Source: Paenibacillus sp. 32O-W
GTDB taxonomy: Bacteria; Bacillota; Bacilli; Paenibacillales; NBRC-103111
NCBI RefSeq assembly: GCF_007679495.1
Contig: NZ_VEGP01000020.1
Span: 1-64,000, forward strand
Length of the DNA: 64,000 nt
Direction: 5' to 3'
Under the pieces are notes generated by a model. It made no database searches, was not told where the DNA came from, and saw nothing but the letters and a program-made list of their open reading frames with translations. The position numbers and the translations under genes are program-made. Positions 45,643-53,754 of this stretch are shown piece after piece. How positions within the stretch are numbered: the first letter of the stretch is position 1; every line of letters starts with the position of its first letter.

Positions 45643-45666
45643 CCATAATCTCATAGCCGCATTGTT

Positions 45667-46017
45667 CTATGCTTCCTTATGCGGTACGGCCGTACCCTCC
45701 CCCTCCGAATAGCGCTTCATCAGCTTGGCTTGATGGGCCGACGCAATCTCCTCCAGGGAAACGTCGTACAGGTTGGCGAGCAGAATGATATTGCCCAGCA
45801 CGTCTCCCAGTTCCTCCACAAGCTCCTGCTCCAGCTCCGGCAAAGGCCGGTCCGTTTCGTCCGGACGGTCCCTTCCTATTTCCAAGGCGCGAACCGCTCT
45901 GGCGACCTCCCCCGTCTCCTCCATCAGAAAGCCGACCCGGATAAATGGACCGTATTCGGACCAGCCCCTCTGCCTGTAAAACTGCCGCACCCATCTCTGG
46001 AATTCCTCTAGCTCCAT
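45667..46017 (-). CDS. MazG-like nucleotide pyrophosphohydrolase
   Basis: 116 residues. The MazG helix pair with metal-binding acids is seen in 'GFLMEETGEVARAVRALEIG' (ExxE) and 'ELVEELGDVLGNIILLANLY' (ExxD), the C-terminal helix 'SLEEIASAHQAKLMKRYSEG'. Such enzymes hydrolyse non-canonical or stress-related NTPs. The gene is divergent from a LOG-family gene whose product also acts on nucleotides. The start region (ATG 46017) has AAGGAGAACGAT upstream. Confidence 0.88.
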   Translation of the reverse strand: MELEEFQRWVRQFYRQRGWSEYGPFIRVGFLMEETGEVARAVRALEIGRDRPDETDRPLPELEQELVEELGDVLGNIILLANLYDVSLEEIASAHQAKLMKRYSEGEGTAVPHKEA

Positions 46018-46122
46018 ATCGTTCTCCTTGTCATTTCCTTGTCATATGAAAAAGTTTATACTAACATATTGTATGTCACTGACAATATAGATACAAGATA
46101 TAGTATATTTGGAGGGAAACTT

Positions 46123-46707
46123 ATGAAAAGAGTATGCGTCTATGCCGGTTCCAACCCGGGGAATGACCCGGCTTACGAGCAAGCCGCCGTTCAGTTGGGC
46201 GTCAAGCTGGCGGAGAAAGGCTTGGAACTCGTGTATGGCGGTTCCTCGGTCGGTTTGATGGGACGAATCGCCAATTCGGTGCTGAATCAAGGGGGAGGAG
46301 CCATCGGTGTCATGCCAAAGGGCCTGTTCCGCGGAGAGGTGGTCCATACCGGCTTGACCCAGCTATATGAAGTTAACGGAATGCATGAGCGGAAGGCCAA
46401 GATGATGGAATTGTCCGATGCTTTCATCGCTCTGCCGGGGGGCTACGGCACCTTGGAGGAAGTATTCGAGGTCGTAAGCTGGGGGCAGCTCGGCATTCAC
46501 AGCAAGCCGCTTGGACTGTTGAATATTAAAGGTTATTATCAGCCTCTGGTAGATATGGTCGACAACGGCGTCAAAGCCGGCTTTATTCCCGCTGCCCAAT
46601 CCCGGCTTCTGATTGTGGAAGAGGACCCGGATATTCTTCTGGACCACTTGGCCTCCTATGAGCCGCCTGAAGGTGTGAACAAGTGGAGTGAGCTGCCCCC
46701 GGCTTAA
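46123..46707 (+). CDS. LOG-family cytokinin-type nucleotide phosphoribohydrolase
   Basis: 194 residues from ATG 46123 with GGAGGG upstream; the longer frame to 46039 is not supported. TIGR00730/LOG marks are 'KRVCVYAGSNPGNDPAY', 'LVYGGSSVGLMGRIANSVL', 'HERKAKMMELSDAFIALPGG' and the signature 'PGGYGTLEEVFEVVSW'. The family releases the base from nucleoside 5'-monophosphates (cytokinin-activating in plants; YvdD in Bacillus). It is divergent from the MazG-like gene. Confidence 0.92.
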   Translation: MKRVCVYAGSNPGNDPAYEQAAVQLGVKLAEKGLELVYGGSSVGLMGRIANSVLNQGGGAIGVMPKGLFRGEVVHTGLTQLYEVNGMHERKAKMMELSDAFIALPGGYGTLEEVFEVVSWGQLGIHSKPLGLLNIKGYYQPLVDMVDNGVKAGFIPAAQSRLLIVEEDPDILLDHLASYEPPEGVNKWSELPPA

Positions 46708-46858
46708 GGCTTCCGGGCATTATGATTTCAACTCAGAATAAACCTGTCCAACTGATTGAGTTTCAAAAATGAATCATCAGATCACGCTGAGCATGATCCA
46801 CAAGATCAATGAATTTCTTGATAACCCCTCACTGCCACTCTAAAGAATACAAAAAACA

Positions 46859-46893
46859 AACCGGCCTCCGCGATTATGGCAGCCGGTTTTTTC
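46859..46893 (+). terminator. Terminator after the LOG gene
   Basis: AACCGGC (46859-46865) pairs with GCCGGTT (46882-46888), followed by TTTTTC. It lies about 150 bases after the stop; the bases between hold nothing recognisable. Confidence 0.75.
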
Positions 46894-46945
46894 ACCATAC
46901 AATACAAAGAAAGTCTATGTCCTACTATTGTTCGTCGCTGCTACT

Positions 46946-47290
46946 CTACTTATCACTGAATCCTTTGCCGATCACCGTTTTTTTGTCCAAATCGACATAT
47001 ACGACGAAATTTCCGGCGGAAGGAGTCTCCGTATGATTAAAAGTAACGGAGTACACTTCTTTACCGGAATAGCTGCTGCCCAACAAGGTAGCCAAGTCTT
47101 CATTAACCGTCACTTTCTCCACTACCGAATCCTTCGGGCTCACGGGAATGAGCTGTTCTTCCTCCTCCGTCAAACTGTTATAGGCCACCATTTCGATCGG
47201 CCGCTCCATACTTTGAGATTGAAATGCACATCCGCTTAAAGCCATCGCCGAAAGAAGCAGCACTGGAATCCACCTCAGCCTCTTCAACAT
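46946..47290 (-). CDS. Lipoprotein of unknown function
   Basis: About 114 residues from ATG 47290. Signal peptide with lipobox 'LLLSAMALSGCAFQSQS', mature domain of about 95 residues with 'EKVTVNEDLATLLGSSYSGK' and 'VYSVTFNHTETPSAGNFVVY', perhaps a small alpha-beta fold. It ends with a charged tail. No family recognised. It is followed on the strand by nothing; its upstream neighbour is the DUF1836 gene 90 bases away. Confidence 0.78.
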   Translation of the reverse strand: MLKRLRWIPVLLLSAMALSGCAFQSQSMERPIEMVAYNSLTEEEEQLIPVSPKDSVVEKVTVNEDLATLLGSSYSGKEVYSVTFNHTETPSAGNFVVYVDLDKKTVIGKGFSDK

Positions 47291-47379
47291 ATTCGACCTA
47301 TCCCTTCCTTTCCAATAGACCATCGCAGTTAACCGTCGAGGGCTTCCCGTCTTCGGGCCGCCGCATGGTTTGATCCCGT

Positions 47380-48156
47380 TCAGTTCAAATTCTGCAGAAA
47401 GACAGCCGCATTCCAGTACCTTCTGGCCAAAGACTGAAAATAGGAGGTTTGCACGGAAATCGTCGCTATAAAGATCATATGACTGACCGCCTCCCGCTGC
47501 TCTTCTTTCAATCCCGTCAGTGTCGAGGCGAATTGATCCGCTCTATGCTTGATCAGATTTTCCAGCATATGATCCTGGTTCCGCATCCCGCTCTCATGCC
47601 CGGACAGATCCAGCACCTGATCGTTGTTGGCGTCCAAATCTTCGAATATGGAAGAATAAGCGGAGTAAAGCTGCAGGGGGCGGATCAAATCATCGGCCTC
47701 GCTATGCGGGTCGTTGAATACCAGGGCCAGCAGCTTGCGGATCGATTCAAAATCGAGAGCAGCCTTTAAATCTTCGATAATAAACAGAATAGCGGTTTGG
47801 TCGATCGAATACTTCTTTCCGAGCCGGGGAGAGCCGATCCAGTCTTTAAAGTCGCGTTTCACCCAATTCTGCACGGAAGTAACGGAGAAATGAGTGTATT
47901 CAATCTGATTCCCCATGGCAACAATATCCGTAAGGGAGAAGCCTTCTCCTCTTTGTTTCATTTTAATCATTTTCTCAAAAATCGGAGGCAGTGAGGTCGA
48001 CATAAACGCCCCCAGCGATTTACCGTCCCTAATGTCGATTTGATGGGCTCTGGACCACGCTTCCCGCAGTACAGCCAGAGGGGTTTTATCGATTTGGCCG
48101 GCCAGCGAGAGCAAGAGACCCGCCATCTGCTTGCGGGTTAATTGAAACATCTGCAT
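47380..48156 (-). CDS. DUF1836 family protein, MerR-like winged helix
   Basis: About 258 residues from ATG 48156 (GAGGGGG upstream). The DUF1836 core includes an HTH-like block 'EYTHFSVTSVQNWVKRDFKD' followed by 'KKYSIDQTAILFIIEDLKAA', resembling MerR-type DNA-binding helices. The C-terminal half is helical. Members are thought to be regulators. The same palindrome, (A)AGTTCATA(C/A)GAACTT, lies before this gene and before the divergent CNNM gene, which suggests that it binds there. Confidence 0.8.
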   Translation of the reverse strand: MQMFQLTRKQMAGLLLSLAGQIDKTPLAVLREAWSRAHQIDIRDGKSLGAFMSTSLPPIFEKMIKMKQRGEGFSLTDIVAMGNQIEYTHFSVTSVQNWVKRDFKDWIGSPRLGKKYSIDQTAILFIIEDLKAALDFESIRKLLALVFNDPHSEADDLIRPLQLYSAYSSIFEDLDANNDQVLDLSGHESGMRNQDHMLENLIKHRADQFASTLTGLKEEQREAVSHMIFIATISVQTSYFQSLARRYWNAAVFLQNLN

Positions 48157-48178
48157 TGTGTTCTCCCCCTCACATTTC

Positions 48179-48194
48179 AAGTTCATACGAACTT
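48179..48194. promoter_or_regulatory. Palindrome 1 in the DUF1836/CNNM gap
   Basis: AAGTTCATACGAACTT, 16 bp, perfectly symmetric apart from the centre, 23 bases upstream of the DUF1836 start. A near-identical site lies at 48341-48356. Confidence 0.75.
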
Positions 48195-48340
48195 ATAATA
48201 AGACCTGTCGAAAAGAATGTCAAAGCGCTAGAAAATAAAAGTGCGGGCTCAGTACATAAGTTTAATGCAAGCATTCTGTCCTATTCGGCACAATATGAAC
48301 CAAAATGAGCTTTGCAAATTGCCGGGAAAGTTCATATTAT

Positions 48341-48356
48341 AGGTTCATAAGAACTT
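48341..48356. promoter_or_regulatory. Palindrome 2 in the DUF1836/CNNM gap
   Basis: AGGTTCATAAGAACTT, matching palindrome 1 at 14 of 16 positions, 42 bases before the CNNM gene start. Likely a second operator of the same regulator. Confidence 0.75.
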
Positions 48357-48397
48357 GTATTTGGAAAGCTCACAAAAAATGAACTCAGGAGATGGAA

Positions 48398-49723
48398 ATG
48401 ATCGCTTTTAACTTAGTTTTGGTTGCTATTCTTATTATCGCAACGGCCTTCTTCGTCGCTACCGAATTTGCCATCGTCAAAATCCGCCCCAGTCTGGTTG
48501 ATCAAATGGTGCAGGAAAAACGCAAGAACGCCCTCGCCGTCAAGAAAGTCATTCAAAATCTGGACGGCTATCTCTCCGCCTGCCAGCTCGGGATTACGAT
48601 TACGGCCCTCGGCCTCGGCTGGCTTGGGGAACCGACGGTCGAACGGCTGCTGGATCCTCTGCTCGCTCCGTTGAATTGGCCGGGTGAGGCTGTTTCCTTC
48701 GTCTCGTTCATTATCGCCTTTATCTCGGTTACTTATTTGCACGTGGTGCTCGGCGAATTGGCCCCCAAGACCGTCGCTATCCAGAAAGCCGAGTGGATCA
48801 GTCTGGTGACTGCCCGTCCCATTATTTTCTTCTATAAAATCATGTATCCCTTCATCTGGCTGCTGAACGGATCGGCCAACGGCATTGTCCGCTTGTTCGG
48901 CATGAAGCCGGCCAAAGAGCACGAAGAAGCTCACTCTGAGGAAGAGCTGCGGATTATTCTGACGGAAAGCTATGAAGGCGGAAAAATTAATAAAACCGAG
49001 TACGGATATGTAGAGCGGATTTTTGCTTTCGACGATCTGCTGGCCAAGGAAATTATGGTCCCCCGCACGGATATGGTTTGCTTGAGTCTGGATAAACCGC
49101 TGGAGGAAAATCTTCGCATCATTAAAGAAGAGCAGTATACCCGTTTTCCCGTCATGAAAGAGAACAAGGACTATATCGTGGGAATGATCAATACCAAGCG
49201 CTTCTTCCTGTCCCGCGATGACCAGCCCGACCTGGCGCTGGAGGATATGCTTCAGCCGGTCATTACCGTTTCCGAAGCGATGCCGATCAAGCATCTGCTC
49301 AAGAAGATGCAGAAGGAACGGGCTCATATGGCAGTTCTGGCCGATGAATACGGCGGAACGTCCGGGATGATTACGATTGAAGATATTCTGGAAGAGATTG
49401 TCGGAGACATTCGTGACGAGTTCGATGCGGATGAAAAGACGGAGATCGAAAGAATCGATGACCATCATCTGATCGTGGACGGCAAAGTGACGATTACTCA
49501 TATTAATGACCTGCTAAATACAGAGATCGAAACCGAAAATCTGGACACGATCGGCGGCTGGCTCTACGGGCAGAATACAGAGTTAAAAAAGGGCGAGGAG
49601 TGGAGATATCACAATTTAACCTTCATTATCCGGGAAAAGGAAAAGCACCGGATTCGCAAGGTGGAAATTATTAAGCATCCGGAGGAGTCTCCCGATAAGG
49701 AAGAAATAACGGAGCAGGATTAA
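48398..49723 (+). CDS. CNNM/CBS-domain membrane protein (hemolysin family)
   Basis: About 441 residues. ATG 48398 is preferred over 48392 because AGGAG stands directly before it. The CNNM (DUF21) membrane domain spans about 1-190 with four TM helices ('NLVLVAILIIATAFFVATEF', 'LSACQLGITITALGLGWLGE', 'FVSFIIAFISVTYLHVVLGE', 'IIFFYKIMYPFIWLLNGSAN'); two CBS domains follow (about 205-335, 'IMVPRTDMVCLSLDKPLEEN', 'HMAVLADEYGGTSGMITIED'), then a CorC_HlyC domain (about 350-425). Family members export Mg2+ or affect divalent metal and stress tolerance. A terminator with T7 follows. Confidence 0.93.
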   Translation: MIAFNLVLVAILIIATAFFVATEFAIVKIRPSLVDQMVQEKRKNALAVKKVIQNLDGYLSACQLGITITALGLGWLGEPTVERLLDPLLAPLNWPGEAVSFVSFIIAFISVTYLHVVLGELAPKTVAIQKAEWISLVTARPIIFFYKIMYPFIWLLNGSANGIVRLFGMKPAKEHEEAHSEEELRIILTESYEGGKINKTEYGYVERIFAFDDLLAKEIMVPRTDMVCLSLDKPLEENLRIIKEEQYTRFPVMKENKDYIVGMINTKRFFLSRDDQPDLALEDMLQPVITVSEAMPIKHLLKKMQKERAHMAVLADEYGGTSGMITIEDILEEIVGDIRDEFDADEKTEIERIDDHHLIVDGKVTITHINDLLNTEIETENLDTIGGWLYGQNTELKKGEEWRYHNLTFIIREKEKHRIRKVEIIKHPEESPDKEEITEQD

Positions 49724-49756
49724 TCGGCGGATGGAGCATAACGGCATTTGGATTTC

Positions 49757-49803
49757 CGGGCTTTCCCTCTTCTTCCAATGAAGAACAGGGGGCCTTTTTT
49801 TGT
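49757..49803 (+). terminator. Terminator after the CNNM gene
   Basis: TCTTC-CAAT-GAAGA inside an imperfect outer GGGC/GGCC stem, followed by TTTTTTTGTT (49795-49804). Confidence 0.75.
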
Positions 49804-49893
49804 TATGTTAAGAGCAGGCGACTTTGGTATTATTAGAAGATACAACATTCGCATAGGTCTCACTCTTATAAATACAAAGGATGGAATTTAGCA

Positions 49894-52800
49894 ATGAGTT
49901 TTCAATTGACAGATCGGATTATCAAGCTGCTGTGCGGCCGGACCTCTTATGATAGAGGGGCGGCTTACCATCGCGGTAAGAGAGTAACCTTCACCCGATA
50001 CGATTCCGAAGCATCCATATACGAAGCTGTGGTCACAGGAAGCAAACATTACGAGGTTTCCGTTGAAGTGGACGGGAACGGGGATGTGGATGCGGAATGC
50101 ACCTGTCCCGCGTTTCATTCCTATGACAACTACTGCAAGCATATTGCCGCCGTGCTGTTTTCCATCCAGGAGAAGGAGTATTCCGGACAAGCGCCGGAGC
50201 GCATATTTCCCTCCCTGCTGCATCTGGCGGATTCTTCGCCGGAGGACACCGGGATGCTGTCCCCGCGATTTTCTGCTGCTGCCGGCATGCCATCGGGAAG
50301 CTCGGCAGGGGATCTTCAATTGACACGCGGCCTGTTGAAGCTTTTTGGCGATACGCCCACCCGTCCCAGCGGGACCAGAACGATGTTTGACAGCAGGGAG
50401 CCGCTTAATGTTCAATTCATTTGCAAGCCGGTTTCTTATGGCTTCCGGAAGAGCTTGTTCGCCATAGAAATGAAGGTAGGCATCCAGCGGCCGTATATCG
50501 TGCAGAAAATCAAGATGTTTCTGGAGCGAATCGACCGGGGAGAAGCCCAAGAATTCTCCAGGCTGTTCACATACGACCCGCAGGTCCACCGCTTTCTGCC
50601 GGAAGACGACGCCATCATTCAGCAGTTGATTCAGATCACGCGTAACGAAACGATTTATCTCGAATCCGCGAATGCCTACTCCTTTTCATATGGAGGCAAG
50701 GACAAAGACCGGCTTCTTATGATTCCTCCCCTCGCTTGGGAAACCCTTCTTCCCCTGCTGGCCAAAGCTCCGGCGCTGCAGCTCCAGCAAGGAATGGAAA
50801 CCTACGAAGGAATCGGCTTATCCGATGAGCCCCTTCCTCTTCATTTTGAGTTCGGTCAGGCGCAGGAGGAAGGTTATCATCTGGAGATTCGGGGCCTGGA
50901 TGAAATGATCATCCTGGAACCGTACGGAATGATCCTCACCGCAGGCAAGCTGCAGAAGCTGCCGGCGGAGTCTTGCAGACGTCTTGCGGAGCTGAAACAG
51001 ATGCTTGAGGCTTACCGCAGGCAAGAAATTCGAATCCCGTCCGAGCAAATGGAACCGTTGATGGAGAAGGTCGTCCCCAGCTTGATGAAGCTCGGCAGTG
51101 TCCGCATCGCGCAAGCCGTCTCCGACCGTATTGTCCAAGCCCCGCTCAAGGCCAAGCTGTATCTGGACCGGGTGAAGGACCGGCTGCTCGCCGGCCTGGA
51201 GTTTCACTATGGAAATATAGTGATCCATCCCTTGGAAGGAGATGGCCGGAAACACAGCTCCGATCGGATTCTCATACGTGACGGCGAACGGGAACGGCGC
51301 ATTCTGGAGCTGATGGAGCAGAGCGACTTCGCCAGGACGGAAGGCGGATATTTCCTGGATGATGAAGAAGCGGAATATGAATTTCTATACCATGTCGTTC
51401 CCCGGTTGGAGGAGTTGGCCGAGGTGTATGCCACCACAGCCGTCAAGGTACGGCTGTTCACCGGACATGCCTCCCCGAAAGTGACGGTGGATGTGGATGA
51501 ACGGACGGATTGGCTGGAATTCCGCTTCGATATCGCGGGGATTCCGGAGTCGGAGATCGGCCAATTGCTGAAATCTCTCGAGGAGAAGCGCAAATATTAC
51601 CGGCTCCCGAACGGAGCGTTAATGCCGCTGGAAACTGCGGAGTTCCAGGAAATCAGCCGCTTCATAGGGGAAGTGGGCATTCGCAAGGGAGAGCGGAAGG
51701 AAGCGACAATCCGCGTTCCGGTCGTCCGCGGGCTCTCGCTGATCGACTCCGATCGTTCCGGAAATGCCGTCAAGCTGGGCAGAGCCTTCCGCCAGCTTCT
51801 GGACAATATGCGCAATCCGGACCAACTGGAATTCCCGGTTCCCGACAGTCTCGCCCCGGTCCTGCGGGATTACCAGAAGTATGGATTCCAATGGATGCGA
51901 ACGCTGGCGCATTACCGGTTCGGCGGCATTCTGGCAGACGATATGGGACTGGGCAAAACGCTGCAAAGCATCGCCTTCCTCGTCTCTATGCTGCCCGAGA
52001 TCAGGGACAGGAAGCAGCCGGCGCTTATCGTCTCCCCGGCTTCCCTCGTCTATAATTGGCAGAATGAGCTGAAGAAGTTCGCGCCGGAGATACGGGCGGC
52101 CATTGCCGACGGGAGCCAGGCGGATCGCAGCGATATAGTGATGCAGGCGGCCCAATTGGACGTCATCATCACCTCCTATCCTCTGCTTCGCAGGGATATC
52201 GGGGAATATGCCGGCCATTCGTTCCACACCCTCATCCTGGACGAGGCCCAGGCCTTCAAGAACCATGCCACCCAGACGGCGCAGGCGGTGAGGCAGCTTC
52301 AGGCCCGGTATCGCTTTGCTCTCACCGGCACCCCGGTCGAGAACAGGCTGGAGGAGCTGTGGTCGATCTTCGAAGCGGTCTTCCCCGGGCTGTTCCCTGG
52401 CCGCAAGGCCTTCAACGAGCTGTCCAGGGAAGTGGTAGCCAGGCGGACACGGCCGTTTCTGCTGCGCCGGTTGAAGGCCGATGTGCTCAAGGAGCTGCCG
52501 GATAAGATCGAGTCGCTGCAGGCCTCCGAGCTGCTGCCGGAGCAGAAGAAGCTGTATTTGGCCTATCTGGCCAAACTGCAGCAGGAGACGTTGAAGCATC
52601 TGAACGAGGACGATCTCCGGAAGAATCGGCTCAAAATTTTGGCCGGCTTGACCCGGCTTCGCCAGTTATGCTGCCATCCCGCCTTGTTTGTCGAAGGCTA
52701 CGGCGGAAGCTCGGCCAAATTCGAGCAGTTGATGGACATTGTGGAGGATTGCCGGAGTGCGGGAAGGCGAATGCTGATCTTCTCCCAATTTACCGAAATG

Positions 52801-53226
52801 CTCGCTCTGATCGGTCAGGAACTGGGGAGCCGGGGAGTGCCTTTCTTCTACCTGGACGGCAAAACTCCCGCTTCCGAGCGGGTTGAGCTGTGCAGCCGGT
52901 TTAACGAAGGGGAGAAGGACTTGTTCCTCATCTCCTTAAAAGCGGGCGGCACCGGATTGAACCTGACCGGGGCGGACACCGTCATCCTCTATGATCTGTG
53001 GTGGAACCCCGCCGTAGAGGAGCAGGCCGCCGACCGTGCGCACCGCATCGGGCAGAAGAAGGTGGTGCAGGTTATCCGCCTCGTCGCCCAGGGCACAGTA
53101 GAGGACAAAATGTACGAGCTGCAGCAGAAGAAGAAGCATCTGATCGATGAAGTCATTCAGCCCGGCCAGGAAGCTCTGTCCTCCTTGACGGAGCAGGACA
53201 TCCGGGAAATTTTGATGATAGGCTGA
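49894..53226 (+). CDS. SWIM zinc finger plus SNF2-family helicase
   Basis: 1110 residues. The SWIM finger 'CTCPAFHSYDNYCKHIAAVL' lies near 68-88. A long middle region (about 90-640) leads to the SNF2 ATPase: Walker A 'ILADDMGLGKTLQSIAF' near 680, 'SPASLVYNWQNELKKFAP', the DEAQ box 'LILDEAQAFKN' near 785, 'ALTGTPVENRLEELW' and C-lobe motifs 'ISLKAGGTGLNLTGADTVIL' and 'RAHRIGQKKVVQVIRLVAQG'. The domain order matches the bacterial SWIM-SNF2 group. It translocates on DNA or removes proteins from it; the exact role is unknown. Alone on its strand; the 51-bp repeat element follows. Confidence 0.93.
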   Translation: MSFQLTDRIIKLLCGRTSYDRGAAYHRGKRVTFTRYDSEASIYEAVVTGSKHYEVSVEVDGNGDVDAECTCPAFHSYDNYCKHIAAVLFSIQEKEYSGQAPERIFPSLLHLADSSPEDTGMLSPRFSAAAGMPSGSSAGDLQLTRGLLKLFGDTPTRPSGTRTMFDSREPLNVQFICKPVSYGFRKSLFAIEMKVGIQRPYIVQKIKMFLERIDRGEAQEFSRLFTYDPQVHRFLPEDDAIIQQLIQITRNETIYLESANAYSFSYGGKDKDRLLMIPPLAWETLLPLLAKAPALQLQQGMETYEGIGLSDEPLPLHFEFGQAQEEGYHLEIRGLDEMIILEPYGMILTAGKLQKLPAESCRRLAELKQMLEAYRRQEIRIPSEQMEPLMEKVVPSLMKLGSVRIAQAVSDRIVQAPLKAKLYLDRVKDRLLAGLEFHYGNIVIHPLEGDGRKHSSDRILIRDGERERRILELMEQSDFARTEGGYFLDDEEAEYEFLYHVVPRLEELAEVYATTAVKVRLFTGHASPKVTVDVDERTDWLEFRFDIAGIPESEIGQLLKSLEEKRKYYRLPNGALMPLETAEFQEISRFIGEVGIRKGERKEATIRVPVVRGLSLIDSDRSGNAVKLGRAFRQLLDNMRNPDQLEFPVPDSLAPVLRDYQKYGFQWMRTLAHYRFGGILADDMGLGKTLQSIAFLVSMLPEIRDRKQPALIVSPASLVYNWQNELKKFAPEIRAAIADGSQADRSDIVMQAAQLDVIITSYPLLRRDIGEYAGHSFHTLILDEAQAFKNHATQTAQAVRQLQARYRFALTGTPVENRLEELWSIFEAVFPGLFPGRKAFNELSREVVARRTRPFLLRRLKADVLKELPDKIESLQASELLPEQKKLYLAYLAKLQQETLKHLNEDDLRKNRLKILAGLTRLRQLCCHPALFVEGYGGSSAKFEQLMDIVEDCRSAGRRMLIFSQFTEMLALIGQELGSRGVPFFYLDGKTPASERVELCSRFNEGEKDLFLISLKAGGTGLNLTGADTVILYDLWWNPAVEEQAADRAHRIGQKKVVQVIRLVAQGTVEDKMYELQQKKKHLIDEVIQPGQEALSSLTEQDIREILMIG

Positions 53227-53296
53227 ACCCTACCATTGATGGGAAACGACAAACGACGGACGTTGAGAGTTGAATCGTCCGTCGTTTGTCGTTTCT

Positions 53297-53684
53297 GGAA
53301 AAAAACGCGGAGTGCCCTATTCTAGAGCGATAGTGCACGTCTTTTTTAGAAATAGCCACGCAATGCCCTATTCTAGAGCAATAATGTAGGTCTTTTCGGG
53401 AAAAGCCTTGAAGTACCTGATTCTAGAGCGATAGTGCACGTCTTTTCGGAGAAAAGCCTTGAAGTACCTGATTCTAGAGCGATAGTGCACGTCTTTTCGG
53501 AGAAAAAGCCACGCAATGCCCTATTCTAGAGCAATAATGCACGTCTTTGGAGCGATTTTTGCGAAATGGCCCCATTTTGTGAAAAAGACCTGCACATTTG
53601 AGCGTCTTTCACCTTTTTATTGGAAATAGTCACGATTTTAATGTATTTTTGCTCGTCTTTGCGATGTCTTCACCGACCCGGATG
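53297..53684 (+). repeat. 51-bp tandem-repeat element, five-unit copy
   Basis: Five units with ATTCTAGA at 53319, 53370, 53420, 53471 and 53523 (spacings 50-52). Each unit also carries GTGCACGTC or a variant and a small hairpin CTTTTC-GG(A)-GAAAAG. The last unit runs into the same ~145-bp conserved block as at 35514-35661. The element fills most of the gap 53227-53754, which has no gene. Confidence 0.9.
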
Positions 53685-53707
53685 CGACGTTGGCTTTCCC
53701 TCAGGTC

Positions 53708-53727
53708 TCCGTCAGGAGCTTTTTTTA
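53708..53727 (+). terminator. Possible terminator after the repeat element
   Basis: CTCC-GTCA-GGAG followed by CTTTTTTTAAAA. A short stem but a good T-run. Confidence 0.45.
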
Positions 53728-53754
53728 AAAATATATAAGAAAGTTATGTAAGCT

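Noticed and set aside
53297-53684. CRISPR array
   Set aside because: The repeats are contiguous with no unique spacers, unit is 51 bp, no cas genes nearby.
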